Of a stretch of 64,000 nucleotides of DNA, positions 33,444 through 42,585 are shown one piece after another (position 1 is the stretch's first letter; the number at the start of each line of letters is the position of its first letter). This stretch comes from Pseudarthrobacter sp. IC2-21 (GTDB taxonomy: Bacteria > Actinomycetota > Actinomycetes > Actinomycetales > Micrococcaceae), in assembly GCF_034048115.1 (NCBI RefSeq), contig NZ_CP139145.1, forward strand, positions 2,046,001-2,110,000. The letters are read 5' to 3'. Under the pieces are notes generated by a model, which was given only the letters and a program-made list of their open reading frames with translations, made no database searches and was not told where the DNA came from. The translations under genes were made by a program, and so were the position numbers.

Positions 33444-34379
33444 TTAGCCGGGCTGGGACACGTCCTCCAGCGCACACGCTATCTCCGGGGGTAGCTGGGT
33501 CAGTTGGGCGGCGAGGATCTCCTTGGCCTGCAGCGGCGTCCGGGGCCCCACGATGGCGGTGGCCACACCGTGCTGCGCCAGCAGCCAGCTCAGCGAAACG
33601 TCCAACGGGGTTCTGCCCAGGCCCTTCGCCGCCATGGAAACGGCCTCCACCACACTCGAGGGCCCCGGCTGCAGATATGGCTCCACATAGGGCGCAGCAT
33701 CACCGCGTGCGGCCCTGGAATCAGCCGGGATGCTGCCCCGGTATTTGCCCGTCAGCACCCCGCGCCCCAGCGGGGCCCACGCCATCAGGCCCAGGCCCGC
33801 GTCCTCGACGGCGGGGATGAGTTCCGCCTCCGGCGTCCGCCGGACCAGGGAGTACTCGGCCTGCGCGGCAACAAGGGGAAATCCGGCAACGGCGGCTGCT
33901 TTGGCGCTCTGCCAGCCGTTGAAGTTGGCGATGCCCGCATAACGGGCGCGCCCGCTGCGGACCGCGAATTCGAGGGCTGAGAGCGTTTCTTCCAAGGGAA
34001 CATTGCCGTCCCAGGCCTGGGCGAACCATACGTCCACGTAGTCGGTCCCCAGCCTCGCCAGGCTCGCATCCAAAGCACTCAGCATCGCGTTCCGGGACGT
34101 GTCCACCGCCCGCCTGCCGTCCGACGTCGAGGTCCCAGCCTTCGTGGAAATCGACACTTCGGTGCGGGAGACCACGTCACCCAGAAGCGAGCCGATCAGC
34201 GCCTCGGAGCCGCCATCGGAGTACGACGCTGCGGTGTCGATGTGCTTTCCGCCGCCATCAACAAAGGTGCGCAAGATGTCCGAGGCGTCCTGCTCGTCGG
34301 TTTCATTGGCCCACGACATGGTGCCGAGGGAAAGGGCGGAGACACGCAATCCACTGTTGCCGACGTAACGCTGCTGCAT
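33444..34379 (-). CDS. Aldo/keto reductase family protein with atypical catalytic site
   Basis: 311 aa TIM-barrel NADPH oxidoreductase fold. Asp and Tyr of the tetrad are present in IDTAASY (residues 45-51) and Lys in ISTKAG near residue 79. The usual catalytic His in the DxxxxHxxD-type strand reads DYVDVWFAQAWDGN, so Gln stands where His is expected. Members lacking this His can still act on special substrates or bind other proteins. Start ATG 34379 has TAAGCT 7 nt upstream. It diverges from uppP, with the two leaderless starts about 50 nt apart. Confidence 0.85.
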   Translation of the reverse strand: MQQRYVGNSGLRVSALSLGTMSWANETDEQDASDILRTFVDGGGKHIDTAASYSDGGSEALIGSLLGDVVSRTEVSISTKAGTSTSDGRRAVDTSRNAMLSALDASLARLGTDYVDVWFAQAWDGNVPLEETLSALEFAVRSGRARYAGIANFNGWQSAKAAAVAGFPLVAAQAEYSLVRRTPEAELIPAVEDAGLGLMAWAPLGRGVLTGKYRGSIPADSRAARGDAAPYVEPYLQPGPSSVVEAVSMAAKGLGRTPLDVSLSWLLAQHGVATAIVGPRTPLQAKEILAAQLTQLPPEIACALEDVSQPG

Positions 34380-34386
34380 AGCTGCA

Positions 34387-34392
34387 AGCTTA
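34387..34392 (-). promoter_or_regulatory. -10 element of aldo/keto reductase gene (leaderless)
   Basis: TAAGCT on the minus strand ends 7 nt before ATG 34379. Confidence 0.45.
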
Positions 34393-34417
34393 CGGGGAAT
34401 CAACAGGGCGCATGACG

Positions 34418-34423
34418 TAGTGT
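34418..34423 (+). promoter_or_regulatory. -10 element of uppP (leaderless)
   Basis: TAGTGT ends 6 nt before GTG 34430. It is identical to the hexamer before the ABC ATPase gene. Confidence 0.5.
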
Positions 34424-34429
34424 CTTAGC

Positions 34430-35263
34430 GTGAACTGGATTGAGGCGGCCCTGCTGGGCCTGGTACAGGGTCTGACCGAATTTCTACCGATTTCATCAAG
34501 CGCGCACCTGCGGATTGTGGGGCAGTTCCTGCCCAACGCCTCGGATCCCGGGGCGGCCTTTACGGCCATCACCCAGCTGGGAACTGAAACGGCTGTGGTG
34601 ATCTACTTTTGGCGCGATATCGTCCGGATCGTCAAGGCCTGGGCCGGGTCGCTGGCGGGGCGGGTTTCGCGCCAGGACCCTGACGCACGCATGGGCTGGC
34701 TGGTGATCCTCGGCAGCCTGCCCATCATCGTGCTGGGCCTGCTGTTCCAGGACCAGATCGAGTCAGTGCTGCGCAGCCTGTGGATCGTCGCCACCATGCT
34801 GATCGTTTTTGGTTTGATCCTGGCCGTGGCGGACGCCGTCGGAAAACAGGACCGGGACCTGACCCGGCTGAGTTACAAGCACGGCATCCTCTACGGATTG
34901 GCCCAGGCCATGGCGCTCATCCCCGGTGTTTCGCGATCCGGTGGCACTATCACCGCCGGCCTCCTGATGGGTTACACCCGCGAAGCCGCGGCACGCTATT
35001 CGTTCCTGCTCGCCATCCCGGCCGTGTTCGGCAGTGGCTTGTACCAGCTGTACAAAGTGGTCTCGAAGGATGGCATCACCGGACCGTTCGGCCTGCCGGA
35101 GACTGCACTGGCCACCGTCATCGCCCTGGTGGTGGGCTACATCATCATTGGCTGGTTCCTCAAATTTGTCTCCACCCGCAGCTACCGGCTGTTCGTCTGG
35201 TACCGGATCCTCCTCGGCCTCGCCCTCTATCTCCTGCTCGGTTTCAATGTCATCAGCGCGTAG
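34430..35263 (+). CDS. uppP: Undecaprenyl-diphosphatase (BacA/UppP)
   Basis: An integral membrane enzyme that dephosphorylates undecaprenyl pyrophosphate, recycling the lipid carrier for cell-wall synthesis. Its loss gives bacitracin sensitivity. 277 aa with about eight membrane segments. The active-site blocks are intact: [15 protein letters not shown] near residue 14 (Glu/Ser) and the [10 protein letters not shown] loop near residue 165 (catalytic Arg). The start is GTG 34430, leaderless. mshC follows 15 nt downstream and has its own leaderless -10 in the gap, so readthrough and independent transcription are both possible. Confidence 0.95.
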   Translation: MNWIEAALLGLVQGLTEFLPISSSAHLRIVGQFLPNASDPGAAFTAITQLGTETAVVIYFWRDIVRIVKAWAGSLAGRVSRQDPDARMGWLVILGSLPIIVLGLLFQDQIESVLRSLWIVATMLIVFGLILAVADAVGKQDRDLTRLSYKHGILYGLAQAMALIPGVSRSGGTITAGLLMGYTREAAARYSFLLAIPAVFGSGLYQLYKVVSKDGITGPFGLPETALATVIALVVGYIIIGWFLKFVSTRSYRLFVWYRILLGLALYLLLGFNVISA

Positions 35264-35266
35264 AAG

Positions 35267-35272
35267 TAGGCT
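35267..35272 (+). promoter_or_regulatory. -10 element of mshC (leaderless)
   Basis: TAGGCT ends 6 nt before GTG 35279, in the 15-nt uppP-mshC gap. Confidence 0.5.
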
Positions 35273-35278
35273 TGGGCT

Positions 35279-36556
35279 GTGAAATCCTGGATCTCCCGCC
35301 CTGTTCCTGTGCTGCCCGGCGCCACGCCGGCCATCCGTCTGTTCGATACCGCCCTGGGGCGTGAGGTCAGCCTGCCGGCCAGTGGTGAGCAGTCGATGTA
35401 CGTCTGCGGCATCACCCCCTATGACGCCACCCACATGGGCCATGCCGCCAGCTACGTGGCGTTCGACCTCCTGAACAGGGTCTGGCGCGACGCCGGCCTT
35501 AAGGTCGCTTACGTCCAGAACGTCACCGACGTCGACGACCCCCTGTTGGAGCGCGCCACAGCCACCGGAGTGGACTGGCGTGACCTCGCGGCGAGCCAGA
35601 TTGAGCTATTCCAGACGGACATGGAAGCCCTCAACGTCATCGCCCCGGACCACTACGTCGGCGCGGTCGAATCCGTGGGCCTGATAGTTCCTGCCATTGA
35701 GCGGCTGCTCGAGCTCGGGCTTGCCTACCGCGTGGCCGGCGCCGCAGGAGAGCCCGACGGCGATGTGTACTACGACGTCGAGGCCGCCGGGAAGCAATCA
35801 ATGGCCCCGGACGCCTGGACCCTGGGTTCGATCTCCCGCCTTGGGGAGGCCGAAATGCTGGAGTTGTTCGCCGAACGCGGTGGCGACCCCGGCAGGGCCG
35901 GCAAACATCAGGCCCTGGACCCGTTGCTGTGGCGGGTAGCCCGCGACGGTGAGCCCAGCTGGCCCGGCGGTGAGCTTGGTCAAGGCAGGCCGGGCTGGCA
36001 CATCGAGTGCACGGTTATTGCCCGGCAGTATCTTCCCGCCCCCTTTACCGTCCAGGGCGGCGGTTCAGACCTGATCTTCCCGCATCACGAGATGGGTGCC
36101 GGGCACGCCTATTCGCTGACCGGCGTGCCGCTGGCCCAGCACTACGCCCACGCAGGCATGGTGGGGCTCGACGGTGAAAAGATGAGCAAATCCAAGGGAA
36201 ACCTGGTGCTGGTCTCCAAGCTCCGGGCAGACGGCGAGGAACCGGCCGCCATCCGGCTGGCCATTCTTGCCCACCACTACCGGTCGGACTGGTCGTGGAC
36301 TGCCGAGGGCTTCGAAGAAGCCAAAACCAGGCTTGCCACGTGGCGCCAGGCCCTGACGACGGCGCCGGCAGGTTCCGCCGCAAGTCTGATTCGTGACATG
36401 CGGTCCGCCCTGTCCGCAGACCTGGACGCCCCGGCGGCACTGGCAGCGGTAGACCGGTGGGCCGAAAGCGCCGTTGCGGCAGCGGGTCCCGGCTGCCAGC
36501 AGGATCAAGCCCTGGTGAGCGACGCCGTCGAGGCACTGCTCGGCGTCGTTCTCTGA
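35279..36556 (+). CDS. mshC: Mycothiol ligase MshC (cysteine:GlcN-Ins ligase)
   Basis: Joins cysteine to the amine of GlcN-Ins in mycothiol biosynthesis, using ATP through a cysteinyl-adenylate. 425 aa, homologous to cysteinyl-tRNA synthetase but without the anticodon domain. The zinc ligand Cys43 is in YVCGITPYD, the HIGH-like motif is THMGH at 51-55, and KMSKS lies near residue 300 ([10 protein letters not shown]). The glycine-rich [11 protein letters not shown] and the [11 protein letters not shown] blocks bind zinc and substrate. Start GTG 35279 is supported by the leaderless -10. It shows that the organism uses mycothiol. A terminator hairpin separates it from the convergent PAC2 gene. 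Confidence 0.95.
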   Translation: MKSWISRPVPVLPGATPAIRLFDTALGREVSLPASGEQSMYVCGITPYDATHMGHAASYVAFDLLNRVWRDAGLKVAYVQNVTDVDDPLLERATATGVDWRDLAASQIELFQTDMEALNVIAPDHYVGAVESVGLIVPAIERLLELGLAYRVAGAAGEPDGDVYYDVEAAGKQSMAPDAWTLGSISRLGEAEMLELFAERGGDPGRAGKHQALDPLLWRVARDGEPSWPGGELGQGRPGWHIECTVIARQYLPAPFTVQGGGSDLIFPHHEMGAGHAYSLTGVPLAQHYAHAGMVGLDGEKMSKSKGNLVLVSKLRADGEEPAAIRLAILAHHYRSDWSWTAEGFEEAKTRLATWRQALTTAPAGSAASLIRDMRSALSADLDAPAALAAVDRWAESAVAAAGPGCQQDQALVSDAVEALLGVVL

Positions 36557-36571
36557 TTCCAACCCGTGATT

Positions 36572-36608
36572 GCCACAGTGACCGCGGCAGCGGCACGGCC
36601 ACTGTGGC
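36572..36608. terminator. Hairpin between convergent mshC and PAC2 genes
   Basis: A 9-bp perfect stem (GCCACAGTG and CACTGTGGC) with a 19-nt loop that itself contains a GC-rich fold. It lies between two convergent stops, so it could terminate both. Confidence 0.65.
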
Positions 36609-36614
36609 TCCGCT

Positions 36615-37520
36615 TTAGGGTTTGTCGCGGCCCCGGCGTTTGAGGTAACGCTCAAATTCACGGGCAATGGACTCACCGCTGGCCTCCGGGAGATCCGCGG
36701 TGTCCTTGGCCTCTTCCAGCTGCCGGACATATGCGGCGATTTCCGGGTCCTCTGTGGCCAGCTCATCCACCCCGCGCTCCCAGGCGGCCGCCTCCTCCGC
36801 CAGCTCGTGAGTGTCCAACGGGACCTGGAGAAGCTCCTCCACCCGGTTCAGGAGGGCCAGCTGCGCCTTGGGCGAAGGGGCCTGGGCCACGTAATGCGGG
36901 ACGGCCGCCCATAAGGACAGGGTGGGAATGCCAGCCAGCAATGCCACCTCCGACAGGACGCCAACAATGCCGACCGGCCCCTCGTACTGGGACGGTTCCA
37001 GGTTGAGCCGTTCCCGCAACTGGGGATCATCCGAAGAGGTACTCACGGGAATCGGCCTGCTGTGGGGGACATCAGCCAGGAGCGCACCCACCAGGACCAC
37101 ATAGTCAACCTTCAAAGCCTCGGCATGGACCAGCAGTTCCGCCGTGTAGGCACGCCACTTGTACGACGGCTCAATGCCCTGGACAAAGATGACGTCCACA
37201 TTGGAATCCGGTGCAGCCGCCTTGTAGATGCGGGTGGAGGGCCACTTGATCTTTCGTTCACCCGCGGCGTTCCGGCGGACGGTAGGGCGGGTGAACTGGA
37301 AATCGTAGTATTCGTCGGCATCGATGGACGCGACCTTCTTACCGCCCCATGCCTTGTTGAGGTAGCGCAATGAGTCGCTTGCGGCCTCACCGGCATCGTT
37401 CCAGCCCTCAAACGCCGCCAGCATCACCGTGATGCGCTCCCCGTCAGCCACTGGCAGCAGGAACTGGTCCTGTTCAGGCGCGGCGCCTGGTTCCGTGGTG
37501 TCTCCGTCGAAGCTATTCAT
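36615..37520 (-). CDS. PAC2 family protein (proteasome assembly chaperone-like)
   Basis: 301 aa. The PAC2 domain covers about residues 28-225 (AAFEGWNDAGEAASDSLRYL, then VGALLADVPHSRP and GPVGIVGVLSEVA), followed by a charged helical tail. In eukaryotes PAC2 helps proteasome assembly. Bacterial members have no proven function, and location next to the Pup-proteasome island makes a link attractive but unproven. Start ATG 37520 has TAGGGT 6 nt upstream. It diverges from the HAD gene, and both look leaderless. Confidence 0.88.
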   Translation of the reverse strand: MNSFDGDTTEPGAAPEQDQFLLPVADGERITVMLAAFEGWNDAGEAASDSLRYLNKAWGGKKVASIDADEYYDFQFTRPTVRRNAAGERKIKWPSTRIYKAAAPDSNVDVIFVQGIEPSYKWRAYTAELLVHAEALKVDYVVLVGALLADVPHSRPIPVSTSSDDPQLRERLNLEPSQYEGPVGIVGVLSEVALLAGIPTLSLWAAVPHYVAQAPSPKAQLALLNRVEELLQVPLDTHELAEEAAAWERGVDELATEDPEIAAYVRQLEEAKDTADLPEASGESIAREFERYLKRRGRDKP

Positions 37521-37526
37521 TTCTTC

Positions 37527-37532
37527 ACCCTA
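37527..37532 (-). promoter_or_regulatory. -10 element of PAC2 gene (leaderless)
   Basis: TAGGGT on the minus strand ends 6 nt before ATG 37520. Confidence 0.45.
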
Positions 37533-37659
37533 CGTCCAAGGACCGGGGCGATGCAGTGAATACAGGTCCCAAAAAGGCCGCCGGCCGCGATTCCGCCTGC
37601 CCGCGGCGGGCCATATTCGCCAAGGGCGTACCCCACGGCTGGCATTCAGCCCCGCACCG

Positions 37660-37665
37660 TAGACT
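37660..37665 (+). promoter_or_regulatory. -10 element of HAD gene (leaderless)
   Basis: TAGACT ends 6 nt before ATG 37672. Confidence 0.45.
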
Positions 37666-37671
37666 GAAGCC

Positions 37672-38403
37672 ATGCGATCCTTACCCTCCGATTCACCGCT
37701 CCGCGCCGTACTTTGGGACATGGACGGGACCATCGTGGACACAGAACCGTACTGGATCGCCGCGGAACACGCGCTCGTGGAAGCCCACGGCGGCAGCTGG
37801 TCGCACGACCAGGCCACCCAACTCGTGGGGCAGGCACTGACGTTTTCGGCCGGGGTCCTGCAGGAGGCAGGAGTGCGGCTGGAGACCAGGGAGATCATCG
37901 ATGCCTTGACTGCCGAGGTCATTGAGAGCGTCCAGCGCGCCGTGCCGTGGCGCCCCGGAGCGAGGGAACTGCTCGATGACCTGCACCAGGCCGGCGTGCG
38001 GTGCGCGTTGGTGACCATGTCCGAAGGGCCCCTGGCCCGCGAGATCGTGGCAAACCTGCCCAAGCCCTACTTTGAGTTCCTGGTGACGGGAGACACCGTC
38101 ACCCAGGGGAAACCCCATCCGGAGGCGTACCTCAAGGCGGTGGCACTGCTTCAGGAGGCTGACCCGGGACTGACCATCGACCATTGCGTCGCGCTGGAAG
38201 ATTCGGCACCCGGCGTTGCCGCGGCCCTCGCGTCAGGCGTCGCCACCGTGGCCATTCCGCATATTGTTCCCCTCCCCGAGGATCCGCGGCACACAACCTG
38301 GTCTTCGCTGGCGGGGCGCTCCGTGTCCGAACTGGAGGCCATTGCGGCGGGCAGCCTGGCAGCCGCGTCCGGCTCGGAACCGGCTCTTGGGAGCCTGTCT
38401 TGA
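37672..38403 (+). CDS. HAD-superfamily hydrolase (beta-phosphoglucomutase/phosphatase-like)
   Basis: 243 aa, subfamily IA with a helical cap. Motif I is DMDGT (Asp16, Asp18), motif II lies in VTMSEGPLA, motif III is the GKPHPEAYL lysine, and motif IV is LEDSAPGV. It could be a sugar-phosphate phosphatase or mutase, and the substrate cannot be named. Its TGA stop overlaps the TTG start of the site-2 protease gene (TTGA), so the two are translationally coupled. In other actinobacteria a similar gene sits upstream of the proteasome genes. Confidence 0.87.
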   Translation: MRSLPSDSPLRAVLWDMDGTIVDTEPYWIAAEHALVEAHGGSWSHDQATQLVGQALTFSAGVLQEAGVRLETREIIDALTAEVIESVQRAVPWRPGARELLDDLHQAGVRCALVTMSEGPLAREIVANLPKPYFEFLVTGDTVTQGKPHPEAYLKAVALLQEADPGLTIDHCVALEDSAPGVAAALASGVATVAIPHIVPLPEDPRHTTWSSLAGRSVSELEAIAAGSLAAASGSEPALGSLS

Positions 38404-39563
38404 GCGACACGCCGGCCCCAACCCGGAAGGAAGGGATCCGCCTCGGCCGGATCGCCGGGATCCCGGTCATCCTGGCTTACTCGTGGTTTGTGATTGCAGC
38501 CTTTACAGTCATCGTCTATGGTCCGGTCCTGCTTCAGCGAAATCCCGCTCTTGGCACCACCGCCTACTACGTGGCCTTCGCGTACGCGTTGCTCCTGCTT
38601 ATTTCGGTCCTGGTCCACGAGCTGGCGCACGCCCTCACCGCCAAGATCTACGGCTGGCCCACGCAGAAAATCGTCCTCAACCTCTGGGGCGGCCACACCC
38701 AGTTCGAGAACTTCACGGCCTCGCCCGGCCGCTCCGTCATCGTGGCACTGGCCGGACCCGCCGCCAACCTGGTCCTCGCCGGCGGGGCCTGGCTTGTGCT
38801 GTCCGGCAGCAGCCTGGGCGTTGTGGCGGACACCCTGACCAACATCTTTATGTGGGCCAACTTCGTCATCGGCATCTTCAACGTCCTGCCGGGACTCCCG
38901 CTGGACGGGGGACGCATCGTGGAATCAGCCGTCTGGAAAGCCACCGGCAGCCAGGCCAGGGGGACCGTCGCCGCCGGCTGGGCAGGCCGGCTTATTGTGG
39001 TGGCTTTGGGCCTTTGGTTCATTGTCATGCCGCTGCTGTCCGGGGACACCCCTGACTTCAGCTTCCTGATGATCACCGTCCTTGTGGGCGGATTCCTGTG
39101 GATGGGTGCCAGCGCGGCAATCCAGCAGGGAACCCTGCGCGGCAGGCTGCATCTGGTGAGCGCAACCGCCTTGGCAACTCCCGCCGTCGGCATTCCCGCC
39201 ACGGCCACCGTGGCCGACATCCGGCGACTCTCGACGGACGGGACTGCGGTGGTGACCTGCGGACCCGAGGGCCGGCCGGAGGGCGTGGTCGACCCGGGTG
39301 CCCTCGCTGCGGTTCCCGAGTCTGCTGCGGAATCCACCCCTGCGACGGCGGTCTCGTACGCCCTCGTGCCCGGCGCCTATGTGCCCGAGTGGTCCCAGGG
39401 GCAGGAGCTGATCCAATACCTCTCCCAGCTCGAGGGCCGGGAATATGCCGTGGTGGATCACCACGGCGTTGTGACGGGACTGCTGTCGCAGAATGCCATC
39501 GTGAGCGCCATCACCGGCAAAGCCGTCCGGTCAAAGAAACATCCGCAGAACCAAAGCCGGTAG
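38400..39563 (+). CDS. Site-2 protease family (M50) membrane protease with C-terminal CBS-like region
   Basis: 387 aa, a Rip3/SpoIVFB-like intramembrane zinc protease. HELAH (His73, Glu74, His77) lies in a membrane segment, and Asp168 in the NVLPGLPLDGG motif is the third ligand. About six membrane helices span residues 20-240. The last 140 residues resemble a pair of CBS domains, which often bind adenine nucleotides. TTG 38400 is the only start that begins just before the first helix and it overlaps the HAD stop. Such proteases often cleave anti-sigma factors, but no candidate substrate gene is adjacent. Confidence 0.87.
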   Translation: MSDTPAPTRKEGIRLGRIAGIPVILAYSWFVIAAFTVIVYGPVLLQRNPALGTTAYYVAFAYALLLLISVLVHELAHALTAKIYGWPTQKIVLNLWGGHTQFENFTASPGRSVIVALAGPAANLVLAGGAWLVLSGSSLGVVADTLTNIFMWANFVIGIFNVLPGLPLDGGRIVESAVWKATGSQARGTVAAGWAGRLIVVALGLWFIVMPLLSGDTPDFSFLMITVLVGGFLWMGASAAIQQGTLRGRLHLVSATALATPAVGIPATATVADIRRLSTDGTAVVTCGPEGRPEGVVDPGALAAVPESAAESTPATAVSYALVPGAYVPEWSQGQELIQYLSQLEGREYAVVDHHGVVTGLLSQNAIVSAITGKAVRSKKHPQNQSR

Positions 39564-39673
39564 AGTTGCATGCCGGCCCTGCACTTGCCGCCGGAAGGCT
39601 GCCCCGGGCCTGAACGCGCCGGACGGTCAGACTCCGTGTATGCGCCCACAGTCTTACAGGAGCGAGGAAATTC

Positions 39674-40750
39674 ATGAGCAGCGAATCTGCCGCCGATACC
39701 GCAACACCATCCACAACGGCGTTGTCCACCACAAGTGGGGCTGCCGGCGTCACCCAGCCGGTAGGTGCTGCCCGCCGCCGCGGACCTTTCCGTGAAGGCG
39801 AGCGGGTCCAGCTGACCGACGAACGCGGCCGTATGAACACCATCACCCTCGAAACCGGGGGAGCCTTCCACACCCACCGGGGCTTTCTTAACCATGATGA
39901 GATCATCGGCAAGGCAGACGGCTCGGTGGTGGTCAACAACGTTGGCCAGCAGTACCAGACCCTGCGCCCGCTCCTCTCCGACTTCGTCCTTTCCATGCCC
40001 CGCGGCGCCGCAGTGGTGTATCCCAAGGATGCCGGACAGATCGTCACCATGGCCGATATCTTCCCCGGTGCCAGGGTTGTTGAAGCCGGAGTGGGGTCAG
40101 GCGCGCTGTCCATCTCGCTGCTGCGCGCCGTGGGCGACAACGGCTACCTCCATTCCTTCGAACGCCGCGAAGAGTTCGCAGACATTGCCCGGGGCAATGT
40201 GGAGACGATCTTCGGCGGCCCGCACCCCGCCTGGAAAATTTCGCTCGGCGATTTCCAGGAGGAAGTGGTCCGCACCGAAGCTCCCGGTTCCGTCGACCGC
40301 GTCGTCCTGGACATGCTGGCTCCCTGGGAGTGCCTCGACGCCGTCGCCACGGTGCTGGCACCCGGTGGGGTCTGGATCAACTACGTCGCCACCGTCACGC
40401 AACTGTCCCGGACCGCCGAGGCCATCCGGGCAGATGGCCGGTTCACCGAACCCGACGCCTGGGAATCCATGGTCCGCGGCTGGCACCTGGAGGGGCTCGC
40501 GGTCCGCCCGGACCACCGCATGGTGGCCCACACGGGCTTCCTCCTGGTCACCCGCCGCCTTGCCGACGGCGTCACCGGCATTTCCGTGAAACGCCGCCCT
40601 TCGAAGACAGATTTCAACGAGGAAGATGTCAACGCCTGGACCCCCGGGGCAGTGGGTGAACGGCTGGTCTCGGACAAGAAACTCCGCCGCGCGGCACGCG
40701 ATGCCATCGCCGGAACCAACGTCAAGGACGGCCCGGAGATCACGGAATAG
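39674..40750 (+). CDS. trmI: tRNA (adenine-58-N1)-methyltransferase TrmI
   Basis: Methylates A58 in the T-loop of tRNA, homologous to M. tuberculosis Rv2118c. 358 aa. Residues 1-40 are a flexible extension rich in Ser/Thr/Ala. The N-terminal small beta-domain follows, and the SAM-binding Rossmann domain has VVEAGVGSGALS near residue 135 and LDMLAPWE near 213. The C-terminal VTRRLADGV segment is typical. Start ATG 39674 has CAGGAGCGAGG upstream. TrmI next to the proteasome ATPase is a conserved actinobacterial order. The 110-nt gap from the protease suggests its own promoter. Confidence 0.92.
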   Translation: MSSESAADTATPSTTALSTTSGAAGVTQPVGAARRRGPFREGERVQLTDERGRMNTITLETGGAFHTHRGFLNHDEIIGKADGSVVVNNVGQQYQTLRPLLSDFVLSMPRGAAVVYPKDAGQIVTMADIFPGARVVEAGVGSGALSISLLRAVGDNGYLHSFERREEFADIARGNVETIFGGPHPAWKISLGDFQEEVVRTEAPGSVDRVVLDMLAPWECLDAVATVLAPGGVWINYVATVTQLSRTAEAIRADGRFTEPDAWESMVRGWHLEGLAVRPDHRMVAHTGFLLVTRRLADGVTGISVKRRPSKTDFNEEDVNAWTPGAVGERLVSDKKLRRAARDAIAGTNVKDGPEITE

Positions 40751-40793
40751 TCCACATTTCGGGAGTCTCCAGCAGTACCTGCCAAGTTGGGGC

Positions 40794-40799
40794 TAAGGT
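40794..40799 (+). promoter_or_regulatory. Possible -10 of the arc-dop transcript
   Basis: TAAGGT 35 nt before the arc ATG, which would leave a leader of about 28 nt containing GGAAGGGG. The -35 is not clear. Confidence 0.3.
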
Positions 40800-40833
40800 C
40801 TTAATAAGAAGCGCAGGAAGGGGCTGATGCATC

Positions 40834-42585
40834 ATGGAGACGCCGAATCAGGACTCCGGACGTACACCGGCGGAGCAGGCTGCCGCCAATGAGCTGTCCG
40901 TTGCCGACAGGCAGGTCAATGTCCTTCGGGACAAACTGCGGCACATCGATCGGCAGCTTGCTGCTGCAACGCAGAACAATACCAAGCTGGTCAGCATGCT
41001 GGAGGCGGCGAAAGCCGAGATCCTGCGCCTGAAAAATGCCCTGGACCAGGAGGGCCAGCCGCCGTACAGCTTTGGCACCATCCTGCAGCTCAATCCCCGG
41101 CGCATGCCATCAGCCGGGAACAGCGGCCAGGCCGTCACCGAGGAGTCTGCGGACATCTTCAACGCGGGCCGGAAAATGCGGGTGGGAATCAGCCCGCTGG
41201 TAAACATCGGCCAGCTGTCCGTGGGCCAGGAAGTCCTGCTCAACGAGGCACTGCTGATTGTTGCCGGCCTGGGTTATGAACGCGCGGGCGAACTCGCCAC
41301 CCTTAAGGAAATGCTGGGCACGGACCGTGCGCTGGTGGTGGGCCGGGCGGATGAGGAACGCGTCATCAGGCTGTCCGGCGCTCTCCTCGCCGAGAAGCTC
41401 AGGGTCGGTGACGCGCTCTCAATCGATTCCCGCACCGGTTATGCCCTCGAAAAAGTGCCCCGCTCCGAGGTGGAAAACCTGGTCCTCGAAGAGGTGCCGG
41501 ACATCACCTACGAGGACATCGGCGGTCTCGGCCCACAGATTGAACAGATCCGGGATGCCGTGGAGTTGCCCTTCCTGCACCCGGACCTCTACCGGGAACA
41601 CGGCCTGAAGGCCCCCAAGGGCATTCTTCTGTATGGTCCGCCGGGCTGCGGCAAAACGCTTATTGCCAAGGCGGTAGCCAACTCCCTCGCTGCACGGGCA
41701 GCGGAGCGGACCGGCAACGTGGACCTGAAGAGTTACTTCCTTAACATCAAGGGCCCCGAACTCCTGGATAAGTACGTGGGCGAAACGGAACGCCACATCC
41801 GCCTGATCTTCTCCCGGGCCCGGGAGAAGGCCTCGGACGGCAGCCCGGTCGTGGTCTTCTTTGACGAGATGGATTCCCTCTTCCGCACCCGCGGCACGGG
41901 AATTTCCTCCGACGTCGAGACCACCATCGTGCCTCAGCTCCTGAGCGAAATTGATGGCGTGGAGCGGCTGGACAACGTCATCGTCATCGGCGCATCCAAC
42001 CGCGAGGACATGATTGATCCTGCCATCCTCCGGCCGGGCCGGCTCGATGTGAAGGTGAAGATCCAGCGGCCTGATGCCGAAGCCGCGGCGGACATCTTCA
42101 ACAAATACATCACCACGGACCTGCCGTTCCACGAGTCTGACCTCGCCGAACACGACGGCGACGTCCAGGCCACCGTGGACGCCATGATCCAGCGCACGGT
42201 TGAAGCCATGTACTCCACGGAGAAATCCAACGAGTACTTGGAAGTCACCTACGCCAACGGTGACACCGAGATGCTGTACTTCAAGGACTTCAATTCCGGC
42301 GCCGTGGTTCAGAACGTGGTGGACCGGGCCAAGAAGTACGCCATCAAGGACCTTCTCACCCTGCATCAGAAGGGTCTCCGGATCGAGCACCTCCTGCGGG
42401 CCGTCGTGGATGAATTCCGCGAACACGAGGACATGCCCAACACCACCAACCCGGATGACTGGGCACGCATCTCCGGTAAGAAGGGGGAGCGGATTACGTA
42501 CATCCGCACCATTGTCCAAGGCAAGGCAGGACAGGAGCCCGGCAAGTCCATCGAAACGATGCCCACCACGGGACAGTACCTATGA
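40834..42585 (+). CDS. arc: Proteasomal AAA ATPase Arc/Mpa
   Basis: A hexameric unfoldase that recognises pupylated proteins and feeds them to the 20S core. 583 aa. An N-terminal coiled coil (about residues 20-75) binds Pup, tandem OB domains follow, then the AAA module with Walker A GPPGCGKT at 268-275 and Walker [10 protein letters not shown] near 345. The C-terminus ends in GQYL, the tail that docks into the proteasome alpha-ring pockets. Start ATG 40834 has AGGAAGGGG about 10 nt upstream. Its TGA overlaps the dop ATG (ATGA). Confidence 0.97.
   Translation: METPNQDSGRTPAEQAAANELSVADRQVNVLRDKLRHIDRQLAAATQNNTKLVSMLEAAKAEILRLKNALDQEGQPPYSFGTILQLNPRRMPSAGNSGQAVTEESADIFNAGRKMRVGISPLVNIGQLSVGQEVLLNEALLIVAGLGYERAGELATLKEMLGTDRALVVGRADEERVIRLSGALLAEKLRVGDALSIDSRTGYALEKVPRSEVENLVLEEVPDITYEDIGGLGPQIEQIRDAVELPFLHPDLYREHGLKAPKGILLYGPPGCGKTLIAKAVANSLAARAAERTGNVDLKSYFLNIKGPELLDKYVGETERHIRLIFSRAREKASDGSPVVVFFDEMDSLFRTRGTGISSDVETTIVPQLLSEIDGVERLDNVIVIGASNREDMIDPAILRPGRLDVKVKIQRPDAEAAADIFNKYITTDLPFHESDLAEHDGDVQATVDAMIQRTVEAMYSTEKSNEYLEVTYANGDTEMLYFKDFNSGAVVQNVVDRAKKYAIKDLLTLHQKGLRIEHLLRAVVDEFREHEDMPNTTNPDDWARISGKKGERITYIRTIVQGKAGQEPGKSIETMPTTGQYL

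Noticed and set aside
32858..33475. 205-residue minus-strand frame including DUF5703
   Set aside because: Only the last 77 residues are the real protein. The rest is antisense to the acidic 88-aa gene.
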